Positions 34,760-43,540 of a stretch of DNA of 64,000 nucleotides are shown here, piece after piece. The notes below the pieces were generated by a model. That model was not told the DNA's origin and did no database searches. It saw only the letters and a program-made list of their open reading frames with translations. Each line of letters opens with the position of its first letter. The first letter of the stretch is position 1. Source of the stretch: Sphingobium sufflavum. Lineage in GTDB: Bacteria > Pseudomonadota > Alphaproteobacteria > Sphingomonadales > Sphingomonadaceae. Position numbers and translations under genes: made by a program. The stretch spans positions 1 through 64,000 of the forward strand of contig NZ_JAJSSH010000003.1 of NCBI RefSeq assembly GCF_021403115.1, in the 5' to 3' direction.

Positions 34760-35043
34760 TTATTGCGACAGGTAATGACCTGGGCAGCGGCGACGTCATC
34801 TGGTGGACCGGCAACGGCTGGTCGCGCCATGTGGGCGAGGCCGTCGACGTGGGCGACGAGGGCGAGGCGATCATCGCGCGGGAAAGCGCCGCGCGCCGCG
34901 TGAACGTGGCCTATCTGGTGGAGGCGGACGCCGGTCCCAACGGACCGCTGCCGCAGCATATCAAGGAGCGCATCCGTGCGTCCGGTCCCACGGTGCGGAC
35001 CGACCTTGCCATCAACACCGATATTCCGATCGTGAAGGCCTGA
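34756..35043 (+). CDS. DUF2849 family protein
   Basis: A 95-residue protein with the DUF2849 pattern: GDVIWWTGNGWS and ARESAARRVNVAYLVEAD in part. The family is alphaproteobacterial and almost always sits between cobA and cysI; its role is not known, though sirohaem delivery or assembly of sulfite reductase is a reasonable idea. Its start overlaps the cobA stop (ATGA), and cysI begins four bases after its own stop. Confidence 0.9.
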   Translation: MIIATGNDLGSGDVIWWTGNGWSRHVGEAVDVGDEGEAIIARESAARRVNVAYLVEADAGPNGPLPQHIKERIRASGPTVRTDLAINTDIPIVKA

Positions 35044-35047
35044 CGCC

Positions 35048-36679
35048 ATGTATCAATATGACCAGTATGACCAGGCGATGGTCGATGCGCGCGTCGCGGA
35101 TTTCCGCGACCAGACGCAGCGCCGCCTGTCGGGCGAGATGACGGAGGAGCAGTTCCGCCCGCTCCGCCTGATGAACGGCCTGTATCTGCAATTGCACGCC
35201 TATATGCTGCGCGTCGCCATCCCCTATGGCACGCTGAGCGCGAAGCAGATGAAGATGCTCGCCCATATCGCGCGCAAATATGACAAGGATTACGGGCATT
35301 TCACCACCCGCCAGAACATCCAGTACAACTGGATCAAGCTGGAGGATGCGCCCGACATCCTGGCCGACCTGGCCAGCGTGGAGATGCACGCCATCCAGAC
35401 CAGCGGCAATTGCATCCGCAACATCAGTTCGGACCAATATGCCGGTGTCGCCGCCGACGAAGTGTCGGACCCGCGCCCCTGGGCCGAACTGCTGCGCCAA
35501 TGGTCGAGCTTCCACCCGGAGTTCACCTATCTGCCGCGCAAGTTCAAGATTTGCGTGATCGCGTCGGAGGAAGACCGCGCCGCGATGCGCCTGCACGACA
35601 TCGGCATCGAGCTGGTGAAGCGGGACGGTGTCGTCGGTGCGAAGGTCTTTGCCGGTGGCGGCATGGGCCGTACGCCGATCGTCGGCCCGGAGATCAAGGA
35701 TTTCGTGGCCGAGGACGAGATCATCTCCTACGTCGAGGCCGCGCTGCGCGTCTACAATCGCTACGGCCGCCGCGACAATAAGTATAAGGCGCGGATCAAG
35801 ATCCTCGTCTCCGAGATCGGCGTCGAGGAATATAAGCGGCAGGTCGAGGAAGAATGGGCGCATATGAAGACGCTCGGCATCGACCCGCCACGGGCCGAGC
35901 TGGACCGCATCCGCGCCCATTTCGTCGATCCCGCCTATGAAACCGGCCTGTCGGACGACATCGACCGCAGCAACCGGGACTTTGCCCTGTGGGTCGACAG
36001 CCAGGTCATCGCGCACAAGCGGCCGGGCTATGCCATCGTCAATATCTCGCTGAAGCCCATCACCGGCATACCCGGCGATGCGTCCTCCGCGCAGATCGAC
36101 CTGATCGCGGATCTGGCGGAGCGGTATAGCTTCGACGAACTGCGCATCACCCATGCGCAGAATGTAGTGCTGCCGTCGGTGAAGAAGGCGGACCTGCCCG
36201 TCCTGTGGCAAAAGCTGGTCGAGGCGGGTCTGGCCGAGGCGAACCTCGACCTCATCACCGACATCATCGCCTGCCCCGGCCTGGACTATTGCAGTCTGGC
36301 CAATGCGCGGTCGATCCCGCTGTCGCAGAAGATCGCCAAGCGGTTCGCCGATCCGGTGCGCCAGCGCGACATTGGCGAGCTGAAGCTGAAAATCTCCGGC
36401 TGCATCAATGCCTGCGGTCATCATCATGCCGGGCACATCGGTATCCTTGGCGTGGATCGGCGCGGCAAGGAGAATTACCAGTTGCTGTTCGGCGGATCGG
36501 GCGCGCAGGATGCGAGTCTGGGCAAGATCGTCGGCCCTGGCTTTGACGAGGACGGCGTGGTCGACGCCATCGAAAAGGCGACGAACCTGTATCTGGACAA
36601 GCGCGAAGAGGGCGAGCGTTTCCTCGACACCTATCGCCGGATCGGCATGGAGCCGTTCAAGGAGGCTATCTATGGCTGA
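35048..36679 (+). CDS. cysI: Sulfite reductase haemoprotein subunit
   Basis: A 543-residue sirohaem/4Fe-4S enzyme that reduces sulfite to sulfide with six electrons. Both sirohaem half-domains are present; the cluster cysteines lie in ACPGLDYCSLA and SGCINACGHHH. NiR/SiR ferredoxin-like motifs around TRQNIQYNW and TSGNCIRNIS are intact. No cysJ-like flavoprotein is adjacent, so electrons probably come from a ferredoxin. It is the central gene of the cobA-DUF2849-cysI-DUF934-cysH operon. Confidence 0.95.
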   Translation: MYQYDQYDQAMVDARVADFRDQTQRRLSGEMTEEQFRPLRLMNGLYLQLHAYMLRVAIPYGTLSAKQMKMLAHIARKYDKDYGHFTTRQNIQYNWIKLEDAPDILADLASVEMHAIQTSGNCIRNISSDQYAGVAADEVSDPRPWAELLRQWSSFHPEFTYLPRKFKICVIASEEDRAAMRLHDIGIELVKRDGVVGAKVFAGGGMGRTPIVGPEIKDFVAEDEIISYVEAALRVYNRYGRRDNKYKARIKILVSEIGVEEYKRQVEEEWAHMKTLGIDPPRAELDRIRAHFVDPAYETGLSDDIDRSNRDFALWVDSQVIAHKRPGYAIVNISLKPITGIPGDASSAQIDLIADLAERYSFDELRITHAQNVVLPSVKKADLPVLWQKLVEAGLAEANLDLITDIIACPGLDYCSLANARSIPLSQKIAKRFADPVRQRDIGELKLKISGCINACGHHHAGHIGILGVDRRGKENYQLLFGGSGAQDASLGKIVGPGFDEDGVVDAIEKATNLYLDKREEGERFLDTYRRIGMEPFKEAIYG

Positions 36680-37097
36680 CATCATCAGCTTTCGCGACGA
36701 CGCCGCCAGCCAGGAGCCGGCGGTCAGCGTCGAGAGCTTTGCCGGGCAGAACAACGCCACCGCCGTCCGTATCGAGCCGGGCGAGGATGCGCGCGCGCTG
36801 ATCCCCGATCTCGACCGGTTGTCGCTGGTCGAGGTGAATTTCCCGGCGTTCGGCGACGGGCGCGGTTATTCGGCGGCGGCCATCCTGCGGGAGGCAGGGT
36901 ACACCGGCGAATTGCGTGCGGTGGGCGATGTACTGGTCGACCAGATCCTCGCCATGCGCCGCTGCGGCTTCGACACTTTCGCTCCCAAGGCACCGGTCGA
37001 CCGGGCGGTTCTCGATGCGGCACTGGCCCGCTATCCGCAGGTTTATCAGAAAGTCGCCGTGTCCGAGCGGCCGATCTGGTCCCTGCGTCATGGCTGA
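36672..37097 (+). CDS. DUF934 family protein, sulfite-reduction associated
   Basis: A 141-residue protein of the DUF934 family. Conserved words are LVEVNFPAFGDGRGYS, LREAGYTGELRAVGDVLVDQ and MRRCGFDTF. It is nearly always found with cysI/cysH in proteobacteria and has been proposed to assist the reductase, but no biochemical role is established. It overlaps the cysI 3' end by eight bases and cysH by eight bases, indicating tight coupling. Confidence 0.92.
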   Translation: MADIISFRDDAASQEPAVSVESFAGQNNATAVRIEPGEDARALIPDLDRLSLVEVNFPAFGDGRGYSAAAILREAGYTGELRAVGDVLVDQILAMRRCGFDTFAPKAPVDRAVLDAALARYPQVYQKVAVSERPIWSLRHG

Positions 37098-37869
37098 GCC
37101 GGCGCGCAGGATCGACATCATCGACACGAAGCCCCGCTTTACGCAGGCGGACGCCGACGCGCTGAACGCGCGGTTCGAGGGCGTGGATACCGCGACCATG
37201 CTCCGCACGGTGTTCGCCGAACGGCTGCTGGGCCGGGTCGGCGTCGTCTCCTCCTTCGGGACGGAGAGCGCGGTGCTGCTCCACCTGATCGCCACGGCGG
37301 ACAAGAGCGTGCCGGTGATCTTCGTGGACACGCTCAAGATGTTCCCGGAGACGCTGGAGTATCGCGATACGCTGGTCGCGCGGCTGGGCTTTACCGACAG
37401 CCAGACGATCACGCCCGATCCGGTGGTGCTGGAGAAGAAGGATGCGACCGGCCTGCGCTGGTCCTTCGACCCTGATGGCTGCTGCGAAATCCGCAAGGTC
37501 GAGCCGCTGGCCCGCGCCAAGGCGGGGCTGGACAGCTGGATTTCGGGGCGCAAGGCGTTCCAGTCGCAGACCCGCGCCAACCTGCCCCGGTTCGAGGTCG
37601 AGGATGGCCGGATCAAGCTGAACCCGCTGGGCGATTGGGACAAGGCGCGGCTGGAAGCCTATTTCGCGGAGCATGACCTGCCACGCCATGCGCTGGAGGC
37701 GCAGGGCTATCTGTCGGTCGGCTGCGAGCCGTGCACGTCCAAGGTGCTGCCGGGCGAAGACCCGCGCGCGGGCCGCTGGCGCGGGTGGGACAAGGTGGAA
37801 TGTGGCATCCACACCATTTCGACGCCCATCGGCGATCCCGACGATCCGGCGAACGAACCGGTGTTCTGA
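37090..37869 (+). CDS. cysH: Assimilatory adenylyl-sulfate (APS) reductase
   Basis: A 259-residue PAPS/APS reductase. It has the SSFGTESAVLL pyrophosphate loop at 54-64, a Cys131-Cys132 pair (DGCCEIRKVEPL) and Cys212/Cys215 (GCEPCTSKV), the four ligands of a 4Fe-4S cluster found in enzymes that act on APS, and the catalytic Cys238 in ECGIH near the C-terminus. Enzymes of the PAPS type lack the cluster cysteines, so APS is the likely substrate and no cysC kinase step is needed. It overlaps the DUF934 gene and is followed by a terminator. Confidence 0.93.
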   Translation: MAEPARRIDIIDTKPRFTQADADALNARFEGVDTATMLRTVFAERLLGRVGVVSSFGTESAVLLHLIATADKSVPVIFVDTLKMFPETLEYRDTLVARLGFTDSQTITPDPVVLEKKDATGLRWSFDPDGCCEIRKVEPLARAKAGLDSWISGRKAFQSQTRANLPRFEVEDGRIKLNPLGDWDKARLEAYFAEHDLPRHALEAQGYLSVGCEPCTSKVLPGEDPRAGRWRGWDKVECGIHTISTPIGDPDDPANEPVF

Positions 37870-37899
37870 CGACTGTCGGATTGCGGGTCATGGGTCATG

Positions 37900-37928
37900 C
37901 GCCGGATGGGAAACCGTCCGGCGTTTTG
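37900..37928 (+). terminator. Intrinsic terminator of the cys operon
   Basis: CGCCGGA (37900-37906) pairs with TCCGGCG (37917-37923) around a ten-base loop and is followed by TTTTG and TTTG. It closes the cobA-cysH transcript 31 bases after the cysH stop. Confidence 0.8.
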
Positions 37929-38023
37929 TTTGGGGCGGTGGGTTTTGGGGTGATGCGGCCTGTCGAGGGCGGTGCGACGGATGTCGGGTCGATGGGCCTG
38001 CGCGGGCCGTTCTGGTCGGCTGG

Positions 38024-38080
38024 AGTGCGATGACGTTGGATTGACCCGCCTCGCAAATGACGATTCGAGGAAAAGTCATC
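38024..38080 (+). repeat. Dispersed GTCATTGCGAG repeat, internally deleted copy
   Basis: GATGACGTTGGATTGACCCG at the left and AATGACGATTCGAGGAAAAG, then TCATC, at the right match the two ends of the full element (50621-50760), but the middle is missing. GATGAC and GTCATC at the ends are inverted copies of each other. It lies between convergent genes. Confidence 0.65.
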
Positions 38081-38085
38081 ATGCC

Positions 38086-38922
38086 CTATCGCAGGAAGCG
38101 GCCGTCGGTCAGGAAATGCGCGGTCTGTCGCTGGACGGCGGGGCTGAACGGCATGATCGCGTGGGAGACGGGGAGGGTGACATGGTCCGCTTCCCCAGCC
38201 AGATGGGTGGAGGCCACGCTGACCTTTCCATCATGGGGATGGGGCATGACGCGCAGCGGCGTGGGCAGGGGGCTGTCGCCCGCGATTACGCCGACCGGAT
38301 AGGTGGGCAGGTCCAGCCCGTCGAGCGCGGGCAGCCTGCGCTGCGTGACCAGCGCCGGACCCGCCCGGCCCAGTAAGGGACGGAGCAGGCGTTGACCGGT
38401 GCAGAAATCCGCCAGCTCGCTGCCGCCATTGGGCGTGCCGATCATCACCATATGGCCCATGCCGGCGGGCTGGAGCCGTTCCACCACCGAACGGGCGATC
38501 AGGCCACCCATGGAATGGCCCACGAAATGCACCGGGCCTGCGTGGCCGATGCCGCGCTTCTCCAGCGCGGCGGCGACGCGCGCGACGATGGTGTCGAAGG
38601 GCGCGGCCCAGCTTTCATACCAGGGGCAGAAGGGCCGGAATCCCTGCGCCCGGAGCGCGCGGCCCATGGCGCGCATCGTCCAGGGCGCGCCCATGAAGCC
38701 GTGCAACAGGACGACAGCGCCACGATCCGGTGGCGGGGTGGGATCATCATCGGGGCTGAGATCCGGGCCACGATCCGGGGCACGGTTTGGACCATGGTCG
38801 GGGCGTTGCGCCGTCCCGTGCCCCTGTGCCGGATAGGACAAACCGGGCGGAGCATGGCCCCGCCCGGTTTCCTCCTGATCGTCGATCCTACCCAAAGGGG
38901 TGCGATCAATCCTTGGCGGCAT
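38086..38922 (-). CDS. Lipase-like alpha/beta hydrolase
   Basis: A protein of up to 278 residues with VVLLHGFMGAPWTM, the nucleophile elbow GHSMGG and a later His near HTLAGE/THLAG region, resembling triacylglycerol lipases of the LipA/PGAP1-like group. The first 65 residues after 38922 are a Pro/Arg/Asp-rich repeat (RAPDRGPDLSPDDDPTPPPD) that looks unlike a signal peptide and may not be translated, so the true start is uncertain. The start at 38922 overlaps the clpA stop by 17 bases. Cell location and substrate are unknown. Confidence 0.75.
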   Translation of the reverse strand: MPPRIDRTPLGRIDDQEETGRGHAPPGLSYPAQGHGTAQRPDHGPNRAPDRGPDLSPDDDPTPPPDRGAVVLLHGFMGAPWTMRAMGRALRAQGFRPFCPWYESWAAPFDTIVARVAAALEKRGIGHAGPVHFVGHSMGGLIARSVVERLQPAGMGHMVMIGTPNGGSELADFCTGQRLLRPLLGRAGPALVTQRRLPALDGLDLPTYPVGVIAGDSPLPTPLRVMPHPHDGKVSVASTHLAGEADHVTLPVSHAIMPFSPAVQRQTAHFLTDGRFLR

Positions 38923-41281
38923 CGGTCCCGGACGTGTCCTCACCCGATACGCCGTCCTTGGCAGGCTTTGCCTTGGGCGTGCGGGGGGCCTTGGGCACGT
39001 TCTTCGCCTTGGCCTTCTTGGGCGCGGAGGGCGCGATCTCGAAGGCCAGCACCTCGTCCTTCAGCCGGACCGTAACCTCGCCGCCGTGGACCAGCTTGCC
39101 GAACAACAGTTCCTCGGCCAGCGGCTGCTTGATCTTCTCCTGCATCAGGCGGCCCATCGGGCGCGCGCCATACATGCGATCATAGCCACGGTTGGTCAGC
39201 CATTTGCGGGCGTCCGCCTCCAGCGTGATGTGGACGTCGCGGTCGGCCAGTTGCAGCTCCAGCTGGAGGATGAACTTGTCGACGACGCGTTCCACCACTT
39301 CCGGCGGCAGATAGCCGAAGGGGACGATGGCATCGAGACGGTTGCGGAATTCGGGGGTGAAGAGATTCTTCACCGCTTCTTCCTGCGCATCCTCGCGGGT
39401 CAGCTCGCCGAAGCCGATGCTTTCCTTCGCCATGTCGGAGGCGCCCGCATTGGTCGTCATGATGAGGATGACGTTGCGGAAGTCCACCGTCTTGCCATGA
39501 TGATCGGTCAGGCGGCCATTATCCATCACCTGCAACAGGATGTTGAACAGGTCGGGATGCGCCTTCTCGATCTCGTCCAGCAGCAGCACGCAATGCGGTT
39601 GCTGGTCGATGGCGTCGGTCAGCAGGCCGCCCTGGTCATAGCCGACATAGCCCGGAGGGGCGCCGATCAGACGGCTGACCGAATGACGCTCCATATATTC
39701 GGACATGTCGAACCGCTGGAGCGGGATGCCGAGCAGGGTCGCCAACTGGCGCGCCACCTCCGTCTTGCCGACGCCCGTGGGGCCGGAGAAGAGATAGTTG
39801 CCGATCGGCTTGTCGGGATCGCGCAGGCCAGCCCGCGACAGCTTGATCGCGGACGACAGCACCTCGATCGCCTTGTCCTGGCCGAAGACGACACGCTTCA
39901 GGTCCGTGGTCAGCGATTCCAGCACCGACTTGTCGTCGCTGGACACCGACTTGGGAGGGATGCGGGCCATGGTCGCGATGACCTGCTCGATCTCCTTGGG
40001 CGTGATGACCTTCTTGCGCTTCGACGGCACCACCAGCATCTGCATCGCGCCGACCTCGTCGATCACGTCGATCGCCTTGTCCGGCAGCTTGCGGTCGTTG
40101 ATGTAGCGGGCCGACAATTCGACGGCGGCCTTGATCGCCTCCGGCGTGTAGCGCACCGAATGATGGTTTTCGAAGGCGGACCGCAGGCCGGTGAGGATCT
40201 TGATCGTATCCTCGATGGTCGGCTCGTTCACGTCGATCTTCTGGAACCGGCGCAGCAGGGCGCGGTCCTTCTCGAAGTGATTGCGGAACTCCTTGTAGGT
40301 GGTCGAGCCGATGCAGCGGATCGTGCCGCCGGACAGGGCGGGCTTGAGCAGGTTCGATGCATCCATCGCGCCGCCGGACGTCGCGCCCGCACCGATGACG
40401 GTGTGGATTTCGTCGATGAAGAGGACCGCGTGGGGCAGCTTCTCCAGCTCCGTGACGACCGCCTTCAGACGCTCCTCGAAATCGCCGCGATAGCGGGTGC
40501 CGGCCAGCAAAGCGCCCATGTCGAGCGAGTAGATGACGGCTTCCTTGAGCACTTCGGGCACTTCGCCCTCGATGATCTTGCGGGCCAGACCCTCCGCGAT
40601 GGCGGTCTTGCCAACGCCCGGATCGCCCACATAGAGCGGGTTGTTCTTGGACCGGCGGCACAGGATCTGGATGGTGCGGTCGACTTCCGACGCGCGGCCG
40701 ATCAGCGGATCGACCTTACCCTCCATCGCTTTTTCGTTGAGGTTCACGGTGAACTGGTCGAGGGCGCCATCCTTCTTCTTTTCCACCTTGGGTTTTTCCT
40801 CGCTGCTCTCGCTCTTGGGCGTTTCCGGCGCGGAGGCCGTGGCACCCTTGCCGACGCCGTGGCTGAGATAGCTGACGGCATCGAGGCGGCTCATGTCCTG
40901 CTGTTGCAGGAAATAGACGGCATAGCTGTCCCGTTCGGAGAAGAGCGCGACCAGGACGTTGGCGCCCGTCACCTCTTCCTTGCCGGAGGACTGCACATGC
41001 AGGATGGCGCGTTGCACGACACGCTGAAAACCGCTGGTGGGGGAGGGATCGACCGTCCCCTCGACCTTCAGGCTCTCCAGCTCCGTATCGAGATAATGGG
41101 TGACGGCATCGCCCAGCTCACCCAGTTCGACGCCGCACGCCTGCATCACCTTGGACGCATGTTCGTCATCAATCAGAGCGAGAAGCAGATGTTCGAGCGT
41201 GGCATATTCATGGTGCCGATCCGACGCATGGGTCAGCGCGTTATGGAGGGTGGATTCCAGGGCGGAGGCAAATGACGGCAT
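38906..41281 (-). CDS. clpA: ATP-dependent Clp protease ATPase subunit ClpA
   Basis: A 791-residue AAA+ unfoldase that feeds substrates to ClpP. It has the N-terminal repeat domain (1-145), a first AAA domain with GDPGVGKTAIAEG and a second with SGPTGVGKTEVARQLA, and a C-terminal D2-small domain. After GG...APKK the C-terminus is an Ala/Lys/Pro-rich acidic tail. The ATG at 41281 has GGAG nine bases before it. The adaptor gene clpS, often just upstream, is not in this neighbourhood. Confidence 0.96.
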   Translation of the reverse strand: MPSFASALESTLHNALTHASDRHHEYATLEHLLLALIDDEHASKVMQACGVELGELGDAVTHYLDTELESLKVEGTVDPSPTSGFQRVVQRAILHVQSSGKEEVTGANVLVALFSERDSYAVYFLQQQDMSRLDAVSYLSHGVGKGATASAPETPKSESSEEKPKVEKKKDGALDQFTVNLNEKAMEGKVDPLIGRASEVDRTIQILCRRSKNNPLYVGDPGVGKTAIAEGLARKIIEGEVPEVLKEAVIYSLDMGALLAGTRYRGDFEERLKAVVTELEKLPHAVLFIDEIHTVIGAGATSGGAMDASNLLKPALSGGTIRCIGSTTYKEFRNHFEKDRALLRRFQKIDVNEPTIEDTIKILTGLRSAFENHHSVRYTPEAIKAAVELSARYINDRKLPDKAIDVIDEVGAMQMLVVPSKRKKVITPKEIEQVIATMARIPPKSVSSDDKSVLESLTTDLKRVVFGQDKAIEVLSSAIKLSRAGLRDPDKPIGNYLFSGPTGVGKTEVARQLATLLGIPLQRFDMSEYMERHSVSRLIGAPPGYVGYDQGGLLTDAIDQQPHCVLLLDEIEKAHPDLFNILLQVMDNGRLTDHHGKTVDFRNVILIMTTNAGASDMAKESIGFGELTREDAQEEAVKNLFTPEFRNRLDAIVPFGYLPPEVVERVVDKFILQLELQLADRDVHITLEADARKWLTNRGYDRMYGARPMGRLMQEKIKQPLAEELLFGKLVHGGEVTVRLKDEVLAFEIAPSAPKKAKAKNVPKAPRTPKAKPAKDGVSGEDTSGTDAAKD

Positions 41282-41499
41282 ATTCTTATACTCCAACAAC
41301 CCGTACCGGGCTGAATACAACCCGATATCCTGCGGGTTGAGACCAACCCCATGTCGGCATGCCGTCCTGTCCCTTCAAGGGCTTGAGCACCCTTTGCAGA
41401 GCATGGCCGACGAGCGACCGCGACAAGTTTCGGTTCCGGCGGATTGACGATCCGCCGTCTCCTCGACCCCATCTCTCCTATATCCAGCCTTTTTGCAGG

Positions 41500-41703
41500 C
41501 TATTGTTTCCTGAATAACGCATCAGCGCTTGCTTTATGGTTAACGGCCTTAAAGATTTTCTGTTGCGTCCGTTCGATTTCGGCCGTCAACGCGGTAATCC
41601 TTTCCTCCAGTTCCGCAACCGAGAAAGGATCGAGATCCTGCCGCGCCAGCAGGCCGATGATGTCGCTATTGTCGCGACGGGGCAGAAAGTCGTCCGCATC
41701 CAC
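41500..41703 (-). CDS. DUF1192 family protein
   Basis: A 67-residue protein starting DADDFLPRRDN after the initiator, then LARQDLDPFSVAELEERI, followed by a coiled-coil ALTAEIERTQQKIFKAVNHK and the ending ADALFRKQ, the standard DUF1192 pattern. The GTG at 41703 gives the usual family length; longer in-frame starts (41748, 41796) add residues with no similarity. DUF1192 is alphaproteobacterial, small and uncharacterised. It is often placed beside a PIG3-type quinone oxidoreductase, as here (divergently), and near trcR. Confidence 0.82.
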   Translation of the reverse strand: MDADDFLPRRDNSDIIGLLARQDLDPFSVAELEERITALTAEIERTQQKIFKAVNHKASADALFRKQ

Positions 41704-41810
41704 GGCTTGAATGTTGACCCATAAGGTTCCGCTGTCAATAAGCGACATAGGTATGGGATCGGGGTATGAGGCCGGGGGCATGAAGCCGGTCGCCACGGCG
41801 GGGGGATAGT

Positions 41811-42815
41811 ATGAACGGCACGGCCAGCATCCCGGCGGACATGACCGCGATCGGCATCAGCCAGCCCGGCGGGCCGGAGGTGCTGACGCCGGTCACCCTG
41901 CCCACGCCCGTCCCCGCCAGCGGCGAAGTGCTGATCCGCGTGGCCGCCGCGGGGGTCAACCGGCCGGACGTCATGCAGCGGCAGGGCAAATATCCGCCGC
42001 CGCCGGGCGCGCCGGTCACGCCGGGGCTGGAGGTCGCGGGCGACATCGTGGCCATCGGCCCGGACGTGGACGCCGCGCTGATCGGCCGGCGGGTCTGCGC
42101 GCTGCTGCCGGGGGGCGGCTATGCCGGCTATGCGCTGGCCCATGCGGACCATTGCCTGCCGCTGCCCGACAGCCTGTCCTATGTCGAGGGCGCGGCGATC
42201 CCGGAGACGCTGTTCACCGTCTGGTCCAACCTGTTCGAGCGTGCCTATATCGTGGATGGCGACAGCGTGCTGGTCCATGGCGGCACCAGCGGCATCGGCA
42301 CCATGGCCATCGCGCTGTGCCGCCTGTTCGACATCCGCATCTTCGTCACCTGCGGCACCGAGGAGAAATGCGCCGTCGCGCGGGATCTGGGCGCGGTCGC
42401 GATCAATTACAGGACACAGGATTTCGTCGAGGTCGTCCGGGCGGAGACGCAGGGCAAGGGCGTCAATGCGGTGCTGGACATGGTCGGCGGCGACTATGTG
42501 CCGCGCAACCTGCAATGCCTGGGCGAGGATGGCCGTCATGTGTCCATCGCCGTGCTGGCCGGGCCGAAGACGACGCTGTTCCTGCCGGAGGTGATGCAAC
42601 GGCGGCTGACCCTGACCGGGTCGACCCTGCGGCCGCGATCCGCCGGGTTCAAGGCGATGCTGGCGCTGGAGATCGGCCGGACGGTGTGGCCGATGGTGGA
42701 GTCGGGCGAATTGCGCCCCGTCATCGACCGGGTCTTTCCGCTGGCCGATGCCGCCGCCGCCCATGCGCGGATGGACGCGGGCGAGCATGTCGGCAAGATC
42801 GTGTTGCAGGTCTGA
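41811..42815 (+). CDS. PIG3-type NAD(P)H quinone oxidoreductase
   Basis: A 334-residue zinc-free medium-chain reductase. The GroES-like half has VRVAAAGVNRPDVMQRQGKY in part, and the Rossmann half VLVHGGTSGIGTMAI with a following TCGTEEKC, typical of PIG3/TP53I3-like quinone reductases that use NADPH. The substrate is unknown; in alphaproteobacteria the gene is conserved beside DUF1192. It is divergent from DUF1192 and four bases upstream of the GST gene, so it probably forms an operon with it. Confidence 0.92.
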   Translation: MNGTASIPADMTAIGISQPGGPEVLTPVTLPTPVPASGEVLIRVAAAGVNRPDVMQRQGKYPPPPGAPVTPGLEVAGDIVAIGPDVDAALIGRRVCALLPGGGYAGYALAHADHCLPLPDSLSYVEGAAIPETLFTVWSNLFERAYIVDGDSVLVHGGTSGIGTMAIALCRLFDIRIFVTCGTEEKCAVARDLGAVAINYRTQDFVEVVRAETQGKGVNAVLDMVGGDYVPRNLQCLGEDGRHVSIAVLAGPKTTLFLPEVMQRRLTLTGSTLRPRSAGFKAMLALEIGRTVWPMVESGELRPVIDRVFPLADAAAAHARMDAGEHVGKIVLQV

Positions 42816-42818
42816 ACG

Positions 42819-43442
42819 ATGGCGGAGCGGCTGATCCTGCATGAAGATGCCGTGTCGGGCAATTGCTACAAGATCCGGCTGACCGCGGCGTTGCTGACCA
42901 TCCCGCTGGAGCGGCGCGGCTATGACATATTGGCCGGGGAGACGCGCACGCCAGCCTTCCTCGCCACGGTCAATCCCAATGGCCGAATCCCCGTGCTCCA
43001 GATCGGCGACAGGTTCCTGCCGGAGAGCAATGCGGCCTGCCACTGGCTGGCCAGCGAATCGGCGCTGATCCCGTCCGACCGGTTCGACCGGGCGGACATG
43101 CTGCGCTGGATGTTCTGGGAGCAATATAATCATGAGCCGAACATCGCGACCCTGCGCTTCTGGCGGTCCATCGTCGGGGAAGCGCGGCTGACCGAGGTGC
43201 AGCGCGCGCTGGTGCCGGGCAAGGAGGCGGCCGGTGCGGACGCGCTGGCGCTGATGGAGCGGCACCTGGCCGGGCAGGACTGGTTCGTGGGGGAGGGGGC
43301 CAGCCTCGCGGACATCTGCCTGTTCGCCTATACCCATGTCGCGGGGGAGGGTGGTTTCGCGATGGCGGCCTATCCCGCGATCGGCGCATGGCTGGACCGG
43401 GTGCGGCATTTACCCGGTTTCGTGGCGCTGGACGCGCGCTGA
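42819..43442 (+). CDS. Glutathione S-transferase
   Basis: A 207-residue cytosolic GST. The thioredoxin-like N-domain has LHEDAVSGNCYKIRL, in which a Ser/Cys near residue 13-15 would activate glutathione, and the cis-Pro block NPNGRIPVL followed by ESNAAC. The all-helical C-domain covers 90-200. The class cannot be named; it is of the general bacterial beta/theta-like kind. It starts four bases after the quinone reductase stop, and the pair may handle quinones or electrophiles together. Confidence 0.9.
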   Translation: MAERLILHEDAVSGNCYKIRLTAALLTIPLERRGYDILAGETRTPAFLATVNPNGRIPVLQIGDRFLPESNAACHWLASESALIPSDRFDRADMLRWMFWEQYNHEPNIATLRFWRSIVGEARLTEVQRALVPGKEAAGADALALMERHLAGQDWFVGEGASLADICLFAYTHVAGEGGFAMAAYPAIGAWLDRVRHLPGFVALDAR

Positions 43443-43540
43443 CCGGCCGGCCCGGCGTCTCGCAACCGTCATATTCCGCAAAAAACTGTCACACTCCGGG
43501 GTTATGAACCTGTCTCCAGGAACAGGAACCGGGGGCTTGG

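Noticed and set aside
38086..38300. tRNA-like cloverleaf near the repeat at 38050
   Set aside because: No complete acceptor, D, anticodon and T arms; the TTC words belong to the dispersed repeat.
38900..41275. 791-codon plus-strand frame opposite clpA
   Set aside because: Exact antisense of clpA, which has both AAA modules; no independent features.
41586..43409. 607-codon minus-strand frame opposite the PIG3 reductase and GST genes
   Set aside because: Antisense frame rich in His/Arg/Gln/Asp without domains.
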